A stretch of DNA of 64,000 nucleotides from Aminobacter sp. HY435 (GCF_027568395.1 NZ_JANKZL010000014.1:1-64000), one strand, 5' to 3'; counted from the first letter of the stretch, positions 38,191-49,667 are shown. The notes: generated from the sequence alone by a model not told the origin. Translations and numbers: made by a program.

Positions 38191-38841
38191 ATGCGCGTCG
38201 CCATCATCGATTACGGTTCGGGCAACCTCCGCTCGGCGACCAAGGCCTTCGAGCGCGCCGCCCGCGAAGCCGGCATCAGCGCCGAGATCGACCTCACCGC
38301 GGATGCCGGGCGCGTGCTCACCGCCGATCGTATCGTGCTGCCTGGCGTCGGCGCCTATGCCGATTGCGCCCGCGGCCTGCGCGCCGTCGACGGTATGTGG
38401 GATGCCGTCGAGGAGGTTGCCATCCGCAAGGCGCATCCCTTCCTCGGCATCTGCGTCGGCATGCAGCTGATGTCGGAGCGCGGCCTCGAAAAGACCGTCA
38501 CCGACGGCTTTGGCTGGATATCAGGCGACGTGAAGGAGATCACGCCGACAGACCCGACGCTGAAGATTCCGCAGATCGGCTGGAACACGATTCACGTGAA
38601 ACATCCGCATCCTGTGTTTCACGGAATTCCGACTGGCCCGGATGGCTTGCACGCCTATTTCGTGCATTCCTATCATCTCGACGCGACCGATGAGAAACAG
38701 GTCCTGGCGACCGCCGACTATGGCGGCCGGGTCACCGCGACGGTTGCGCGCGACAATCTTGTCGGCACGCAGTTTCATCCTGAAAAGAGCCAGGCCCTGG
38801 GCCTCGCCCTCATTGCCAATTTCCTGAGGTGGAAGCCATGA
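38191..38841 (+). CDS. hisH: imidazole glycerol phosphate synthase, glutamine amidotransferase subunit
   Basis: A 216-residue class I glutaminase. N-terminus [19 protein letters not shown], oxyanion block [10 protein letters not shown], nucleophile in [11 protein letters not shown], and His/Glu in [10 protein letters not shown]. It gives ammonia to HisF. A parS-like sequence lies in the coding region at 38588-38603. Its stop overlaps the DUF1330 start. Confidence 0.97.
   Translation: MRVAIIDYGSGNLRSATKAFERAAREAGISAEIDLTADAGRVLTADRIVLPGVGAYADCARGLRAVDGMWDAVEEVAIRKAHPFLGICVGMQLMSERGLEKTVTDGFGWISGDVKEITPTDPTLKIPQIGWNTIHVKHPHPVFHGIPTGPDGLHAYFVHSYHLDATDEKQVLATADYGGRVTATVARDNLVGTQFHPEKSQALGLALIANFLRWKP
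38588..38603. other. parS-like site inside hisH
   Basis: CGATTCACGTGAAACA has two mismatches to TGTTTCACGTGAAACA and keeps the full TTCACGTGAAACA half. It is about 15 kb to the right of oriC. Confidence 0.6.
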
Positions 38842-39131
38842 CGACGAAAAAGGGCTACTGGATCGCAATGGTCGAGATCACCGACCCGGAGGCCTACCCG
38901 GCCTATGTCGCGAGCAATGGCGCGGCAATCGCTCCGTACGGCGCCAAGCTGCTTGTGCGCGGCGGCCGCCATGACGCTCCCGAAGGCGCGACCGGCAACC
39001 GCCACGTCGTGGTCGAATTCGAGTCCTACGAGCAGGCGGTCGCCTGCTACCACTCCCCCGAATACCAGGAGGTGGTGAAGCTTCGCCACGCCGCCTCCAT
39101 CGGCAAGTTCGTTATCGTCGAAGGCGCTTGA
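38838..39131 (+). CDS. DUF1330 protein in the his operon
   Basis: A 97-residue alpha/beta ferredoxin-like (dimeric barrel) protein: [20 protein letters not shown], then [31 protein letters not shown]. These are DUF1330 signatures; the function is unknown. The ATG overlaps the hisH stop (ATGA) and the stop lies 2 bp before the hisA ATG. Conserved in the his operon of Rhizobiales. Confidence 0.88.
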   Translation: MTTKKGYWIAMVEITDPEAYPAYVASNGAAIAPYGAKLLVRGGRHDAPEGATGNRHVVVEFESYEQAVACYHSPEYQEVVKLRHAASIGKFVIVEGA

Positions 39132-39133
39132 GC

Positions 39134-39898
39134 ATGATTCTTTTCCCCGCCATCGACCTCAAGGATGGCCAGTGCGTGCGCCTGAAGCTTGGCGACATGG
39201 ACCAGGCGACCGTTTACAGCAACGATCCCGGCGCGCAGGCGAAAGCTTTCGAGGACCAGGGGTTTGACTGGCTGCACGTCGTCGACCTCAACGGCGCCTT
39301 CGCCGGCGAGAGTGTCAATGGCGCGGCCGTCGAGGCGATCCTCAAGGCGACCAGGAACCCGGTCCAGCTCGGCGGCGGCATCCGCACGCTTGCCCATATC
39401 GAGAGCTGGCTGGAGAAGGGTCTCGCCCGCGTCATCCTCGGCACGGTCGCCGTGCGTGATCCTGATTTGGTCAAGGAAGCCTGCCGGAAATTCCCCAGCA
39501 AGGTTGCCGTCGGCATCGACGCCAAGGGCGGCAAGGTTGCCGTCGAGGGCTGGGCCGAAGCGTCGAGCCTCGGCGTTGTCGAGCTGGCCAAGAAGTTCGA
39601 GGGCGCGGGCGTCGCCGCCATCATCTACACCGACATCGATCGCGACGGCGTCTTGGCCGGCATCAACTGGGATTCGACCATCGACCTCGCCGAGGCGCTA
39701 TCGATCCCGGTCATCGCCTCCGGCGGCCTCGCCTCGATCGCCGACATCGTGCGCATGACCATGCCGGATGCGAAGAAGCTCGAAGGCGCCATCTCCGGCC
39801 GCGCGCTCTATGACGGCCGCATCGATCCGGCCGAGGCGCTGGCAATCCTGCGCGGCGAGCTGAAGCCCGCGGCAGGCCTGTTCGAGGGCCGCCCATGA
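39134..39898 (+). CDS. hisA: ProFAR isomerase
   Basis: A 254-residue TIM-barrel isomerase. N-terminus [17 protein letters not shown] with catalytic Asp, QLGGGIRT, and the second Asp in [13 protein letters not shown]. The ATG at 39134 gives the conserved N-terminus; a TTG at 39128 is in frame but overlaps the DUF1330 stop. The stop overlaps hisF by four bases. Confidence 0.97.
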   Translation: MILFPAIDLKDGQCVRLKLGDMDQATVYSNDPGAQAKAFEDQGFDWLHVVDLNGAFAGESVNGAAVEAILKATRNPVQLGGGIRTLAHIESWLEKGLARVILGTVAVRDPDLVKEACRKFPSKVAVGIDAKGGKVAVEGWAEASSLGVVELAKKFEGAGVAAIIYTDIDRDGVLAGINWDSTIDLAEALSIPVIASGGLASIADIVRMTMPDAKKLEGAISGRALYDGRIDPAEALAILRGELKPAAGLFEGRP

Positions 39899-40680
39899 CT
39901 CTCAAGGCCCGTGTAATCCCCTGCCTGGATGTAAAGGACGGCCGCGTCGTCAAGGGTGTCCAGTTCGTCGACCTGATCGACGCCGGCGATCCGGTCGAGG
40001 CCGCCAAGGCTTATGACGCTGCCGGCGCAGACGAGCTCTGCTTCCTCGACATCACCGCCTCGTCGGACAATCGCGAGACCATCTTCGACGTCATCGCCCG
40101 CACCGCCGAGCAGTGCTTCATGCCGCTGACCGTCGGCGGCGGGGTGCGCCAGGTCGCCGATATCCGCAAGCTCCTGCTTGCTGGCGCCGACAAGGTGTCG
40201 ATCAACACGGCGGCAGTGAAGAACCCGTCCTTCGTCGCAGAGGCTGCCGACAAGTTCGGCAACCAGTGTATCGTCGTTGCCATCGACGCCAAAAAGGTGT
40301 CGCAGGCAAACGAGGCCGACCGCTGGGAAATCTTCACCCATGGCGGCCGCGAGCGCACCGGCATCGACGCCGTCGAGTTCGCCCGCAAGGTTGTCGACCT
40401 CGGCGCGGGAGAGATACTGCTCACCTCGATGGATCGCGACGGCACCAAGGTCGGCTACGACATCGAGCTCACCCGTGCTGTCGCGGACGCGGTGCGTGCC
40501 CCGGTCATCGCTTCGGGCGGCGTCGGCAATCTCGACCACATGGTATCAGGCATCCGCGAAGGCCATGCCACGGCGGTTCTTGCCGCGTCGATCTTCCATT
40601 TCGGCACCTACACCATTGCCGAGGCCAAGGCCCACATGGCAAAAGCGGGCTTGCCCATGCGGCTCGATCCCATTGGCTGA
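39895..40680 (+). CDS. hisF: imidazole glycerol phosphate synthase cyclase subunit
   Basis: A 261-residue TIM barrel. [20 protein letters not shown] with catalytic Asp, [18 protein letters not shown], and [14 protein letters not shown] with the second Asp. It closes the imidazole ring with ammonia from HisH. ATGA overlap with hisA. Confidence 0.97.
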   Translation: MTLKARVIPCLDVKDGRVVKGVQFVDLIDAGDPVEAAKAYDAAGADELCFLDITASSDNRETIFDVIARTAEQCFMPLTVGGGVRQVADIRKLLLAGADKVSINTAAVKNPSFVAEAADKFGNQCIVVAIDAKKVSQANEADRWEIFTHGGRERTGIDAVEFARKVVDLGAGEILLTSMDRDGTKVGYDIELTRAVADAVRAPVIASGGVGNLDHMVSGIREGHATAVLAASIFHFGTYTIAEAKAHMAKAGLPMRLDPIG

Positions 40681-40695
40681 CCTGCCGAGGCAATG

Positions 40696-41022
40696 ATGAC
40701 TGCATTTTCCCTTTCCGATCTCGAACAGATCGTCGCCGGGCGCGCCCGTTCCGGCGACGCCAATTCCTGGACTGCCAAGCTGTACCAGTCCGGGATGGAG
40801 CGCGCGGCCAAGAAGCTCGGCGAAGAAGCCGTCGAAACCGTCATCGCCGCCGTCAAGGGCGACGACACCGCCCTCGTTTCGGAAAGTGCCGATCTCCTTT
40901 ATCATTGGCTCGTCGTGCTGGCTGTCGCCGGGATTCCGCTTGCCGACGTGATGGCCGAGCTTGAGCGCCGCACCTCGCAGTCCGGAATTGCCGAAAAGGC
41001 CTCGCGCAAAAACGAGGGCTGA
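40696..41022 (+). CDS. hisE: phosphoribosyl-ATP pyrophosphatase
   Basis: A 108-residue all-helical MazG-like pyrophosphatase with [18 protein letters not shown] and the metal-binding [14 protein letters not shown] helix. It hydrolyses PR-ATP in step 2 of histidine synthesis. Two ATGs are adjacent (40693, 40696); GAGG five bases before the second favours it. It ends the his genes, 30 bp before coaA. Confidence 0.95.
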   Translation: MTAFSLSDLEQIVAGRARSGDANSWTAKLYQSGMERAAKKLGEEAVETVIAAVKGDDTALVSESADLLYHWLVVLAVAGIPLADVMAELERRTSQSGIAEKASRKNEG

Positions 41023-41052
41023 CCATTGGTCAGGTCCCGCAGGGGAGGTTCG

Positions 41053-42015
41053 ATGGATCAGCTCGCGCCGACGGATAAATACTCGCCGTATTGGTTTTTC
41101 ACCGCCGAGCATTGGGCCGGCTTCGGCGCCGACATGTCGATGACGCTGACCCAGGACGAGGTCGCGCGCTTGAGCTCGATGTACGAGCCCATCGACCTGG
41201 AAGAGGTCAGGCGTATCTACCTTTCGCTGTCGCGTCTGCTGTCTGCCCATGTCGAGACCAGCCAGCAGCTGTTTCGCCAGCGCCAGCGCTTTTTCAATTC
41301 GGAGAAGAAGGGTACCAAGACGCCGTTCATCATCGGCATGGCGGGGTCGGTCGCCGTCGGCAAGTCGACCACCGCGCGCATCCTCAAGGAGCTGCTGACC
41401 CGCTGGCCGTCGAGCCCGAAGGTCGACCTGGTCACGACAGACGGCTTTCTTTATCCCAACGACGTTTTGCGCCGTGACAGCCTGATGGAACGCAAGGGCT
41501 TCCCCGACAGCTACGACGTCGGCGCGCTGCTACGTTTCCTCTCGGGCATCAAGTCGGGCCAGCCCAACGTGCGTGCGCCCGTCTATTCGCACCTGACCTA
41601 TGACGTGATGCCTGGCGAGTTCGTCACTGTCGACCGCCCCGACATCCTGATCTTCGAGGGCATCAACGTGTTGCAGCCGCGCGAACTGCCCAAGGACGGC
41701 AAGTTCGTGCCCTTCGTCTCCGACTTCTTCGACTTCTCGATCTACATCGATGCGGAGGAACAGCTGATCCACGAGTGGTACATCGAGCGCTTCATGAGGC
41801 TGCGCGAAACCGCCTTCCGCAATCCGCAGTCGTTTTTCCATCGCTACTCGCAACTGTCGGAGGACGCCGCCCGCGCCATCGCCGAAGGGCTGTGGGCCAA
41901 CATCAACCTGAAGAACCTGCGCGAGAACATCCTGCCGACGCGCCCGCGCGCCGACCTGATCCTCAAGAAGGGTGCCGGCCATCTCGTCGAGGAGGTGGCG
42001 ATCCGCAAGCTCTGA
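41053..42015 (+). CDS. coaA: type I pantothenate kinase CoaA
   Basis: A 320-residue prokaryotic pantothenate kinase for the first CoA step. Walker A is [17 protein letters not shown], with DGFLYPN and the RKGFPDSYD block. The start at ATG 41053 is preceded by GGGAGG; an earlier in-frame start at 41026 is unlikely. A small hairpin (AGGGT-TCG-ACCCT) follows the stop. It converges on the AlkB-like gene with 21 bp between stops. Confidence 0.96.
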   Translation: MDQLAPTDKYSPYWFFTAEHWAGFGADMSMTLTQDEVARLSSMYEPIDLEEVRRIYLSLSRLLSAHVETSQQLFRQRQRFFNSEKKGTKTPFIIGMAGSVAVGKSTTARILKELLTRWPSSPKVDLVTTDGFLYPNDVLRRDSLMERKGFPDSYDVGALLRFLSGIKSGQPNVRAPVYSHLTYDVMPGEFVTVDRPDILIFEGINVLQPRELPKDGKFVPFVSDFFDFSIYIDAEEQLIHEWYIERFMRLRETAFRNPQSFFHRYSQLSEDAARAIAEGLWANINLKNLRENILPTRPRADLILKKGAGHLVEEVAIRKL

Positions 42016-42036
42016 GGGTTCGACCCTATCAGGCGC

Positions 42037-42741
42037 TCACGCCGCAGCTGGTATCGTCACCCGCCTCAGCGTCAGATTGATCCGCCCACCCTGCTTCAGC
42101 AGCGCCGACGTCATCGGATAGATACGGTCGACGCCATGGAAAGCGAGCCGTCCCTCCCCGCCCAGCACCACCACATCGCCACTCTCCAGCCGGAACGAAA
42201 CGGTGCGATCATCGCGCCTTATACCGCCGACGCGGAACAGGCAGGCGTTGCCCAGCGACACCGATACCACGGGGGCTGCGAACTCGCGCTCGTCGCGGTC
42301 CTGGTGCAGGCCCATCTTGGCGGTGTCGGTGTAGAAATTGACGAGGCACGCTTCGGGTGGGTGCGGGTAGCCCGCAACCTCGCGCCACAGCGCCAAAAGC
42401 GCCTTGGGGATCGGCGGCCATGGTGCGCCGGTCACCGGATGTGTCGGCTGGTAGCGATAACCGAGTTCCTTGTCCGTGACCCAGCCCAGCGCGCCGCAAT
42501 TGGTCATGCGCACGCTCATTTCCTTGCCGGTCTTCGGCATGGCCGGCGTGTAGAGGGGTGCTGCCCTGACCACCTCGCGGATGTTCTCGACTAGGCCTTC
42601 CTGCACTTCGCGGGTGAGAAAGCCGGGCATGTGGCGGACGCCTTTGGGCAATACGAGCACGTTTGAGCTGCCTTGTTCGATCTGGCCGCCCAGAATGCCA
42701 CCTGAAACGCAAAACGGCGACCCGAAAGCCGCCGTTCGCAT
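42037..42741 (-). CDS. alkB: AlkB-family 2-oxoglutarate/Fe(II) dioxygenase
   Basis: About 234 residues. The Fe(II) triad is visible as HQDRDE (His, Asp) and HGVDRI (His), with the 2-oxoglutarate-binding arginine in RINLTLRRV; SVRMTNCGALGW and CLVNFYTDTAKMGLHQD are AlkB blocks. It removes alkyl groups from damaged bases by oxidative demethylation. The first 27 residues are not conserved-looking; a GTG at 42660 (giving VLVLPKGVRHMPG) could be the true start. Confidence 0.88.
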   Translation of the reverse strand: MRTAAFGSPFCVSGGILGGQIEQGSSNVLVLPKGVRHMPGFLTREVQEGLVENIREVVRAAPLYTPAMPKTGKEMSVRMTNCGALGWVTDKELGYRYQPTHPVTGAPWPPIPKALLALWREVAGYPHPPEACLVNFYTDTAKMGLHQDRDEREFAAPVVSVSLGNACLFRVGGIRRDDRTVSFRLESGDVVVLGGEGRLAFHGVDRIYPMTSALLKQGGRINLTLRRVTIPAAA

Positions 42742-42759
42742 GAACTGACTGTGCCGGGA

Positions 42760-43275
42760 TCAGGCCGTCGCGATGTCGGGAATGCGCAGCACCTGCCCGG
42801 GATAGATCTTGTCGGGGTGCGTCAGCATCGGCTTGTTGGCCTCGAAGATGACGGTGTATTTCGACGCCTTGCCCTTGCCGTACTGGGCCTCGGCGATCTT
42901 CGACAGGTTGTCGCCCTTCTTGACGGTGTAGAACACCGGGGCCTTGGCCGGCGTCGCCGCCTTGACCAGTTCCGTCATGTCGACCTTGCCGTCGAGCTTG
43001 AGTCCGGAGTCAGGCGCCACGACTTTCAGCTCGTCGGCCTGCACCTTTGAGACGCCGAGCGTGTTGCCGACGGCGATGACGGCCTTCTCGAAGATGGACT
43101 GGTCCTTGACCACGCCGGTCAGCACCGCGGTGTCGCCCTTGACCACGACCTGCACGTTGTCGGTGCCGAGCTTGTGCGAATCGAGTTCCTTCTTCAACGT
43201 GTCGGCGCTCGGCGCCTCGTCGTCGCCGAAACCAAGCTTCTTGCCGACGTTCTTGACGAAATCGAACATGCCCAT
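42760..43275 (-). CDS. LysM/BON domain protein (Kbp/YgaU-like)
   Basis: A 171-residue protein: N-terminal MGMFDFVKNVGKKLGFGDD, a BON domain at about 25-90 (ELDSHKLGTDNVQVVVKGDT), and a C-terminal LysM domain at about 117-165 (YTVKKGDNLSKIAEAQYGKG to IYPGQVLRIP). This matches E. coli Kbp, a potassium-binding cytoplasmic protein; there is no signal peptide, which supports the Kbp comparison over a cell-wall role. In line with the alkB-like gene. Confidence 0.88.
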   Translation of the reverse strand: MGMFDFVKNVGKKLGFGDDEAPSADTLKKELDSHKLGTDNVQVVVKGDTAVLTGVVKDQSIFEKAVIAVGNTLGVSKVQADELKVVAPDSGLKLDGKVDMTELVKAATPAKAPVFYTVKKGDNLSKIAEAQYGKGKASKYTVIFEANKPMLTHPDKIYPGQVLRIPDIATA

Positions 43276-43355
43276 TCGTGGTCTCCCTTGCTATGGCAGT
43301 AGCCGGAGATTGGCACCTGCAAAATCAAATTGGAAGCAGGATCAGTACTTGGAGG

Positions 43356-43793
<438 letters not shown>

Positions 43794-43829
43794 GCGTCAA
43801 GTCATGCCGCGATGCGCCCAAAAAGAAAA

Positions 43830-43850
43830 GGCCCGGCGTTTGGCCGGGCC
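43830..43850 (-). terminator. intrinsic terminator of pckA
   Basis: GGCCCGGC pairs with GCCGGGCC around a five-base loop; on the minus strand it is followed by TTTTCTTTTT. It lies 26 bp after the pckA stop. Confidence 0.88.
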
Positions 43851-43876
43851 CTTCTACTGTCCTGCAACGCGCCGGA

Positions 43877-45487
<1,611 letters not shown>

Positions 45488-45847
45488 CTGGTGAAGCCTC
45501 GTTTCGCTATGACGCCAATGTCCGGTCATCGGGCCGGACGCCGTTGTCCCGCGGGACTAAGGCAGGCTGAAACAGAAAAGATTAGCGATATCAAATCATT
45601 AATCGATTTAAATATTTTGAAATATATCTAAATCGTTTAAATCGTGGGGGCCGCGGCGACATCGCCCAATACGTGGGCACATTTTTTGTTCGTGCCAGCA
45701 AAGCGGCACCCCATATAGGCAAAGCATCGGGCGTTGTGGTTGCGCTCCCCTTCATCGGGGGGTATGCCACATTTTGTACCTAATTTGTCCTGCAAAAGCC
45801 CTGCTCCAAGCAGGAAGGGACACCCGCTCATGAGGGAGCCGTTAGAA
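45488..45847. promoter_or_regulatory. pckA-chvI divergent regulatory region with AT-rich palindrome
   Basis: 360 bp without a gene. A block at 45571-45645 is strikingly AT-rich in this GC-rich sequence and holds the inverted repeat CGATTTAAA (45604-45612) / TTTAAATCG (45636-45644), with AAATATTT and AAATATAT between the arms. Closer to chvI a small hairpin CCTGCT-CCA-AGCAGG lies at 45800-45814. Regulators (ChvI itself, MucR-type or gluconeogenic control) are guesses; no consensus was identified. Confidence 0.6.
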
Positions 45848-46549
45848 ATGGCAACGATCGCGCTTGTCGACGACGACCGCAACATTCTGACATCGGTTTC
45901 GATCGCGCTTGAATCCGAAGGCTATCGCGTCGAGACCTACACGGATGGAGCGTCGGCGCTCGAAGGCCTCGCGGCCCGGCCGCCGAATCTGGCCATCCTC
46001 GACATCAAGATGCCGCGCATGGATGGCATGGAGTTGCTCCGCCGCCTGCGCCAGAAGACCGACCTCCCGGTGATCTTCCTGACCTCCAAGGACGATGAGA
46101 TCGACGAGCTGTTCGGTCTGAAGATGGGCGCCGACGATTTCATCCGCAAGCCGTTTTCGCAGCGTCTGCTGGTCGAACGCGTGCGTGCCGTGCTGCGCCG
46201 CGCCAGCGCCCGCGAGGCCGCGGTCAAGGCGCCTACCCAGCAGGCGAGGTCGCTGGAGCGCGGCCAACTGGTGATGGACCAGGAACGCCACACTTGCACC
46301 TGGAAGGGTGAGCCGGTCGTGCTGACCGTCACCGAGTTCCTGATCCTGCATTCGCTGGCCCAGCGCCCCGGCGTGGTCAAGAGCCGCGACGCGCTGATGG
46401 ATTCGGCCTATGATGAGCAGGTTTACGTCGACGACCGCACCATCGACAGCCACATCAAGCGGCTGCGCAAGAAGTTCAAGGCCGTCGACGACGATTTCGA
46501 GATGATCGAAACGCTCTACGGTGTCGGCTACAGATTCCGCGAAGCGTAA
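45848..46549 (+). CDS. chvI: response regulator ChvI
   Basis: A 233-residue OmpR-family regulator. Receiver: [19 protein letters not shown], phosphorylated Asp in [22 protein letters not shown] and IRKPF. C-terminal winged helix ends [16 protein letters not shown] and [11 protein letters not shown]. ChvI controls envelope, acid response and symbiosis or virulence genes in rhizobia and Agrobacterium. The frame is open to 45734 but ATG 45848 gives the conserved [10 protein letters not shown] start. Confidence 0.96.
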   Translation: MATIALVDDDRNILTSVSIALESEGYRVETYTDGASALEGLAARPPNLAILDIKMPRMDGMELLRRLRQKTDLPVIFLTSKDDEIDELFGLKMGADDFIRKPFSQRLLVERVRAVLRRASAREAAVKAPTQQARSLERGQLVMDQERHTCTWKGEPVVLTVTEFLILHSLAQRPGVVKSRDALMDSAYDEQVYVDDRTIDSHIKRLRKKFKAVDDDFEMIETLYGVGYRFREA

Positions 46550-46571
46550 CGTCGGCGGGGACTGGAACCGC

Positions 46572-48356
46572 ATGGCGATGGAAGCAGAGATAAGCAAGCC
46601 GGCGGCCGCTTCGAAGCGGCCGCGCGGACGCTTGTCGACCTTCCTTGAGCGCCTGCGCCTGCGCCTCAGCCGCTTCCTCGGCCATCATTTCTTCTCCAGC
46701 CTGACCCGCCGCATCCTGTTCCTCAACCTCGCCGGTCTCGGCGTGCTGGTTGCCGGCATCCTCTATCTCAACACCTTCCGCGACGGCCTGATCGACGCCC
46801 GCGTCGAAAGCTTGATGACGCAGGGCGAGATCATCGCCGGCGCGATCGCCGCCTCCGCCACCGTCGAGACGGATTCGATCAGCATCGACCCCGAAAAGCT
46901 GCTCGAGCTGCAGGCCGGCGAAACGCTTGGGCCGGGCTCGGACCAGCTCGACAGCCTCGATTTCCCCATCAATCCGGAACGCGTTGCGCCGGTGCTGCGC
47001 CGCCTGATTTCACCGACCCGGACGCGCGCCCGCATCTTCGACCGCGACGCCAACATGCTGCTCGATTCCCGGCATCTCTATTCGCGCGGCCAGATCCTCC
47101 GCTACGATCTGCCGCCTGTCGAGGAAGAAGAACCGACGATGCTGGAGCGGGCGCAGAAGTTCGTCTTCGACATGTTCCGCGACAGTACCCTGCCGGTCTA
47201 CAAGGAGCAGCCCGGCGGCAATGGCGCGGCGTTCCCCGAAGTCATGCAAGCCCTGACCGGCAGCCCGGCCACCATCGTCCGCGTCAGCGAAAAGGGCGAG
47301 CAGATCGTCTCGGTTGCGGTCCCGATCCAGCGCTTCCGGGCGGTGCTTGGCGTGCTGATGCTGTCGACCGAAGGCGGCGACATCGACAAGATCGTCGCAG
47401 CCGAACGCAAGGCGATCCTGCGCGTCTTTGGCGTTGCCGCCCTCGTCACCGCGTTGCTGTCGATGCTGCTGGCCTCGACGATCGCCAATCCGCTGCGCCG
47501 GCTGTCGGCCGCCGCCAACCGCGTCCGCCGTGGCGGCAAGAACCGCGAGGAGATCCCCGACTTCTCCGACCGCCAGGACGAGATCGGCAATCTTTCGGTC
47601 GCCGTGCGCGACATGACCAATGCGCTTTACGCCCGCATCGAGGCGATCGAAAGCTTCGCTGCCGATGTTTCCCACGAGCTCAAGAACCCGCTGACGTCAC
47701 TGCGCAGCGCCGTCGAGACCCTGCCATTGGCCAAGAGCGAAAGCTCGCGCGAAAGGCTGATGGAAATCATTCAGCACGATGTCAGGCGGCTCGACCGCCT
47801 GATAACCGACATTTCCGATGCCTCGCGCCTCGATGCCGAGCTGGCGCGCGAGGATGCCGGCCGCGTCGACCTCAGGAAGTTCATCGGCGACATCGTTTCG
47901 GTGTCGCGCGAGACCAGCCGCCACAAGAAGCCCGTCGAGATCGACTTCGCGGTCGCCAAGCTGCCCGCGGGTGTCAAGAACTACAATGTCGTCGGCCACG
48001 ATCTGCGCATCGGCCAGGTCATCACCAACCTGATCGAGAACGCCCGCTCCTTTGTCCCCGACGAGCACGGCCACATCGCCATTTCGCTGGCGCGCATGGG
48101 CAAGTTCAACGTCATCACGGTCGAGGACAACGGCCCGGGCATTCGCGCCGAAAACATCGACCGCATCTTCGAGCGCTTCTACACCGACCGTCCGTCGAGC
48201 GAGGCGTTCGGCCAGAATTCGGGTCTTGGGCTTTCGATCAGCCGCCAGATCGTCGAGGCCCATGGCGGCACGCTGACCGCCGAAAACGTCTCCGGCACCA
48301 AGCCGGGCGACATCAAGGGCGCGCGCTTCATCGTCACCTTCCCGGCTGAAAGCTGA
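46572..48356 (+). CDS. chvG: sensor histidine kinase ChvG
   Basis: A 594-residue membrane kinase partner of ChvI. Two membrane helices (ILFLNLAGLGVLVAGILYL; FGVAALVTALLSMLLASTIA) flank a periplasmic sensor of about 270 residues; then HAMP, the H-box FAADVSHELKNPLTSL, N-box ENARS, and VEDNGPGI, SGLGLSIS. In Sinorhizobium the periplasmic ExoR represses this kinase; exoR is not in the window. ATG at 46572 is preferred; the frame continues upstream into chvI. hprK follows after 3 bp. Confidence 0.96.
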   Translation: MAMEAEISKPAAASKRPRGRLSTFLERLRLRLSRFLGHHFFSSLTRRILFLNLAGLGVLVAGILYLNTFRDGLIDARVESLMTQGEIIAGAIAASATVETDSISIDPEKLLELQAGETLGPGSDQLDSLDFPINPERVAPVLRRLISPTRTRARIFDRDANMLLDSRHLYSRGQILRYDLPPVEEEEPTMLERAQKFVFDMFRDSTLPVYKEQPGGNGAAFPEVMQALTGSPATIVRVSEKGEQIVSVAVPIQRFRAVLGVLMLSTEGGDIDKIVAAERKAILRVFGVAALVTALLSMLLASTIANPLRRLSAAANRVRRGGKNREEIPDFSDRQDEIGNLSVAVRDMTNALYARIEAIESFAADVSHELKNPLTSLRSAVETLPLAKSESSRERLMEIIQHDVRRLDRLITDISDASRLDAELAREDAGRVDLRKFIGDIVSVSRETSRHKKPVEIDFAVAKLPAGVKNYNVVGHDLRIGQVITNLIENARSFVPDEHGHIAISLARMGKFNVITVEDNGPGIRAENIDRIFERFYTDRPSSEAFGQNSGLGLSISRQIVEAHGGTLTAENVSGTKPGDIKGARFIVTFPAES

Positions 48357-48359
48357 TCC

Positions 48360-48803
48360 GTGCCTTCCAACCTGCACGCCACCGCAATCGTGCTTGCAGA
48401 TCGCGGCGTCCTGATCGCGGGACCTTCCGGTTCGGGCAAGACGCTTCTGGCGCTGGCGCTGGTCGAGCGGGTTCGCGGCCTCGGTCAGTTCGCCCGCCTG
48501 GTGTCCGACGACCAGGTGTTCCTGGAGCGGCATGGGGGGCGCCTGATTTGCCGGACGCCGTCGACAATCGCCGGACTTGCCGAACTGCGCGGCTACGGAC
48601 TGGCGCCAATGGCGCATGAGGGAGCGGCGGCCGTCGATCTGCTTGTCCGGCTGGTTCCGGCCAAGGCGGTCGAGCGCTTGCCGCTGCGGAAAAGCGAGAC
48701 GGTCGCGGGTTGTGCCGTCCCCTGCGTCATGCTCGCGGAGCGCGAAATCGCAGCGGCGATACCAGTGGTGCTTGCCTCGCTCGGTATGCAGCCGTTCGCT
48801 TGA
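48360..48803 (+). CDS. hprK: HPr kinase/phosphorylase, short alphaproteobacterial form
   Basis: A 147-residue protein with only the C-terminal kinase core of HprK: P-loop IAGPSGSGKTLLALALVE, VSDDQVFLERHGG, and ELRGYGLAPM. Firmicute HprK is about 310 residues, so the N-terminal domain and part of the C-terminal tail are missing, which is normal for this class. It phosphorylates a serine of HPr. GTG start 3 bp after chvG. Confidence 0.93.
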   Translation: MPSNLHATAIVLADRGVLIAGPSGSGKTLLALALVERVRGLGQFARLVSDDQVFLERHGGRLICRTPSTIAGLAELRGYGLAPMAHEGAAAVDLLVRLVPAKAVERLPLRKSETVAGCAVPCVMLAEREIAAAIPVVLASLGMQPFA

Positions 48804-48966
48804 GACTGCCCAATATTTTTGCTGCATTGCGTCAAAATGGCAGGTGCTGCCGTAAATTGGGGCTTGTAAACGGCCTCGCCGTCGACAAGATAGCGCTCCC
48901 GCCCTCCGCGAAGGCGGCAAAAATACTGCGCGGCTGTGAAAGGGCCATGACGGGAGCCATGACAGA

Positions 48967-49368
48967 ATGATCGGACTCGTGCTTGTGACGCACGGTCAAC
49001 TGGCTGAGGAGTTCCGCCATGCAGTGGAACACGTCGTCGGACCGCAGGAGAATTTCGAGACCGTCTCAATCGGTGCCGATGACGACATGGCACAGCGCCG
49101 CAGCGATATCATCGGCGCCGTCGCCAAGGCCGACACCGGCACTGGCGTCGTTGTCTTGACCGACATGTTCGGCGGCACGCCGTCGAACCTGGCCATCTCG
49201 GTGATGGAGGCGGGCAAGGTCGAGGTCATCGCCGGCATGAACCTGCCGATGCTGATCAAGCTGACAAGCGTGCGCAAGGCCGACAATATGTCGATGGCGA
49301 TCGACGAGGCGCAGGCCGCCGGCCGCAAATACATCAACGTCGCGAGCCAGGTGTTGAGCGGCAAATGA
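48967..49368 (+). CDS. PTS EIIA component, mannose family
   Basis: A 133-residue EIIA with the phosphorylated His in MIGLVLVTHGQLAEEFRHAV and the family block VLTDMFGGTPSNLAISVM. No EIIB, EIIC or EIID is nearby, so it acts in regulation, taking phosphate from HPr. A 163 bp spacer precedes it, in which I see no gene; its stop overlaps ptsH by four bases. Confidence 0.94.
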   Translation: MIGLVLVTHGQLAEEFRHAVEHVVGPQENFETVSIGADDDMAQRRSDIIGAVAKADTGTGVVVLTDMFGGTPSNLAISVMEAGKVEVIAGMNLPMLIKLTSVRKADNMSMAIDEAQAAGRKYINVASQVLSGK

Positions 49369-49667
49369 GCGCCATTCCCTTTTCGCCCGAGCAGGGCCAC
49401 GTCGTCCGCGACCTTGCCATCGTCAACCAGCGCGGCCTGCACGCACGCGCTTCGGCGAAATTCGTCCAGATCGCCAATGAGTTCCAGGCCTGCGTGACCG
49501 TCGAAAAGGACGGCATCTCGGTCGGCGGTACTTCGATCATGGGGCTGATGATGCTGGCCGCGAGCCCGGGCTGTACCATCAAGGTCACCGCCACCGGCCC
49601 TGAGGCCGGCGAGGCGATGGAAGCGCTGGCCACGCTGGTCGCCGCCCGCTTCGGCGAGGAATGCTGA
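49365..49667 (+). CDS. ptsH: phosphocarrier protein HPr
   Basis: A 100-residue HPr with the active-site His in QRGLHARASAKFVQ and the regulatory Ser region GGTSIMGLMMLAAS targeted by HprK. Together with EIIA and HprK it forms the incomplete regulatory PTS common in Rhizobiales; enzyme I is expected elsewhere. ATGA overlap with the EIIA gene. Confidence 0.95.
   Translation: MSAIPFSPEQGHVVRDLAIVNQRGLHARASAKFVQIANEFQACVTVEKDGISVGGTSIMGLMMLAASPGCTIKVTATGPEAGEAMEALATLVAARFGEEC

Noticed and set aside
47903-47935. VSRET in ChvG as another parS-encoded peptide
   Set aside because: The DNA there (GTGTCGCGCGAGACC) is not the TTTCACGTGAAA palindrome; the peptide match is chance.
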